Source: an uncultured Dokdonia sp. (lineage in GTDB: Bacteria; Bacteroidota; Bacteroidia; Flavobacteriales; Flavobacteriaceae). Taken from it: a DNA stretch of 64,000 nt. A program made the position numbers and the translations under genes. Under the pieces are notes generated by a model, which saw nothing but the letters and a program-made list of their open reading frames with translations, had not been told where the DNA came from and did not search any database. Within the stretch, counting starts at the first letter, position 1. Each line of letters opens with the position of its first letter. The DNA lies in assembly GCF_947492535.1 (NCBI RefSeq), contig NZ_CANLNH010000006.1, forward strand, positions 1 through 64,000, in the 5' to 3' direction. Positions 62,712 to 64,000 of this stretch are shown here, in pieces.

Positions 62712-63269
62712 TTATGATTTTATTTTAAACGTAGGAGTTGCGCAAGAAATAAGGGTTTCTTCCATCGTAGCTCCGATATATCCATAGCCTTTTTTATAGT
62801 AGAATTTACAGGCAAAAGCATCAGCTTTGAAAGATATGACAACAAGATTTTTATAATTACAAAATGGTGTGTCAAGATTTCCATTACGTGTTTCGATCGT
62901 ATAGGAAGATAAATTATCAGCTGTTTTCCAAGTATGTCCTTCTTTGAATGAAGGGTCAAAACGAACTGTTTCAGTTTCACAACATTCTTCATATTGGTAT
63001 ACAATACCATTTTCTTCTCTTAAGTATAAATACTCGGTGTTACCCGATTTCCAATTTTGTGCATATTCAATATACTCTTTCCCCTTTTTAATTTTAGTTC
63101 CAACATTCTTTTCAGAGTAGTAGGTATTTTGCCATAAAATCTTTTTGACTGCTATACTTAAAGGAAAATAACTATCCTCGACATATGATTCACAGAAAGT
63201 TTGTCCTTCTTTTTGTGCGTATGAAAAGGAAGTCATTACTAACAAACCAAGCAAAATAAAAATTCTCAT
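62712..63269 (-). CDS. Secreted protein related to the passenger of the T9SS pair
   Basis: 185 residues. Signal peptide 1-18 (ends FSYAQ). Seven Cys. The segment YLYLREENGIVYQYEE closely resembles YIREEEGIVYQY of the T9SS protein at 38684-39568, but there is no sorting domain, so it is exported only to the periplasm or by another route. Function unknown. Confidence 0.75.
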   Translation of the reverse strand: MRIFILLGLLVMTSFSYAQKEGQTFCESYVEDSYFPLSIAVKKILWQNTYYSEKNVGTKIKKGKEYIEYAQNWKSGNTEYLYLREENGIVYQYEECCETETVRFDPSFKEGHTWKTADNLSSYTIETRNGNLDTPFCNYKNLVVISFKADAFACKFYYKKGYGYIGATMEETLISCATPTFKIKS

Positions 63270-63318
63270 ATCTAATATATAGGGTTAGATTATATGCATA
63301 CTAAAATACATTAAATAA

Positions 63319-63747
63319 TTAATGTGTCTTAAATAATTGTAACCCCTTGACAGTAGGAACTTTTGATTCAGAAAAACGAATGAACTGTCTATGAGTATTC
63401 GTTGATTTATTTTTATGAGATTTCTTATGAATACGCGCCTTCGTATTATTAAAATTGATCGTATGATTTATATCTATATCTGTTTCTTTTGCGTAGAATG
63501 AAATTACTTTCTTAGTGCCTTTCCAAGTTCCTTTTCCATAAAAATGTTCTTCTACACATAGATTACAGTTAAGATTTCTGTAGAAATGATATAAAAATGT
63601 ACCGTCTGTATTTAATGAGAGATGCCATTCATAAACTTCTCCACTTTCAGTTTTGTTTTTATTTGAGTATTCTCCTGCATATGTTGTTGTTTGAATAGAT
63701 GCTGCAATAGTACTCGTAACTAATAATAGTGTAAAAATTGACTTCAT
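63319..63747 (-). CDS. Small secreted protein, unknown function
   Basis: 142 residues from ATG 63747 (MKSIFTLLLVTSTIAASIQT). Signal peptide about 1-16. A small beta-barrel-like part with GEVYEWHLSLNTDGTFLYHF and KGTWKG, typical of short secreted lipocalin-like proteins, and a basic, Asn/Lys-rich tail. An upstream ATG at 63786 is less likely. Confidence 0.7.
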   Translation of the reverse strand: MKSIFTLLLVTSTIAASIQTTTYAGEYSNKNKTESGEVYEWHLSLNTDGTFLYHFYRNLNCNLCVEEHFYGKGTWKGTKKVISFYAKETDIDINHTINFNNTKARIHKKSHKNKSTNTHRQFIRFSESKVPTVKGLQLFKTH

Positions 63748-63812
63748 AAAAAGATGGTTATACTGATGATGCATATCCTTCACCAAGAACTAAGCCAAAA
63801 AAATGTTAAATA

Positions 63813-64000
63813 CTACTTCCGAGCTATAAGTAGAGTATGAGTTTCAAACACATCTTTTGTTTTTTTATAAGGAATCATAAGGTGTTCTTTGATTGTAAAA
63901 CCTTGTGATAAAAGAAGTTTCTTAATCTCTTGAGTAGTATGGTAATAGAAATACGTACGGTCACCAGTACTGCCTGTTATAAATCCTGAATCTCTATAAT
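63813..64000 (-). CDS. C-terminus of a probable SAM-dependent methyltransferase (partial)
   Basis: The minus strand is open from the window edge to TAG at 63813-63815 and reads FITGSTGDRTYFYYHTTQEI, then KKLLLSQGFTIKEH, ending THTLLIARK. The spacing of strand, helix and strand (EIKKLLLSQGFTI, ETHTLLIARK) is that of the C-terminal part of class I methyltransferases. The start lies outside the window, so this is tentative. Confidence 0.6.
   Translation of the reverse strand, partial: YRDSGFITGSTGDRTYFYYHTTQEIKKLLLSQGFTIKEHLMIPYKKTKDVFETHTLLIARK

Overview
The window reads as chromosome of a low-GC marine-type Flavobacteriaceae (Bacteroidota). Supporting signs are type IX secretion (T9SS) C-terminal sorting domains, many lipoproteins with short lipoboxes, signal peptides ending in AQ, Bacteroidota-type promoters (TTG, 17-23 nt, TAnnTTTG), little use of Shine-Dalgarno sequences, and family types such as a GAF protein of about 790 residues and a DUF4369-TlpA protein. 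No rRNA, tRNA, CRISPR array, prophage or insertion sequence was recognised. The genus cannot be fixed from the sequence alone.

Layout. 1-406: a 65-bp tandem repeat entering from the left edge. 407-3155: a lipoprotein and a hybrid histidine kinase on the minus strand. 3170-8344: a plus-strand operon of three periplasmic parvulin/SurA-like proteins and a MoxR ATPase. 8345-12400: aconitase, a Crp/Fnr regulator and a TlpA-type thioredoxin. 12418-16048: a T9SS-exported protein, a membrane-anchored AraC regulator, and a relic made of two truncated gene tails. 16169-25455: mostly small minus-strand genes (bestrophin channel, PEBP protein, AraC regulator, DUF3052 protein, NYN/OST-HTH protein, amidohydrolase lipoprotein). 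25504-39568: an EEP hydrolase, a zinc alcohol dehydrogenase, a pair of small secreted proteins, and a long minus-strand run of exported peptidases (S41, M1, M28) with an arginase-like protein, a CBM9 lipoprotein, a TolB-SnoaL fusion and two tandem T9SS proteins. 39842-40012: a 56-residue double-glycine-leader Cys-rich peptide. 40087-50490: UvrA, a sigma factor with a 49-residue satellite protein, an LRR protein, a cysteine-free endonuclease III, Bcp, conserved proteins and an MBL hydrolase. 50491-51411: a non-coding stretch of nested repeats. 51475-60937: a coiled-coil protein, a DUF4369-TlpA thioredoxin, a GAF protein, an HD plus Pycsar-type membrane protein, and a very large phosphoesterase / kinase-like / beta-barrel lipoprotein. 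The right end holds small secreted proteins and the C-terminus of a probable methyltransferase.

How the genes fit together. Much of the window serves the cell envelope: periplasmic folding (three PPIases), thiol-disulfide exchange (two TlpA proteins), T9SS cargo, and exported proteolysis. Core metabolism and repair appear as aconitase, Bcp, UvrA and Nth. The main regulators are one hybrid kinase, one Crp/Fnr protein, one sigma-70 factor and three AraC-type proteins.

The most unusual features are: (1) a perfect palindrome with core TTTCGCGAAA present 13 times, nine of them inside genes, where it encodes LSRK or AFAKA; (2) the solitary Cys-rich GG-leader peptide; (3) the HD-Pycsar-TM protein with no cyclase beside it; (4) the phosphoesterase/kinase-like/barrel fusion; (5) decayed gene tails and serially duplicated 3-prime ends in intergenic DNA.
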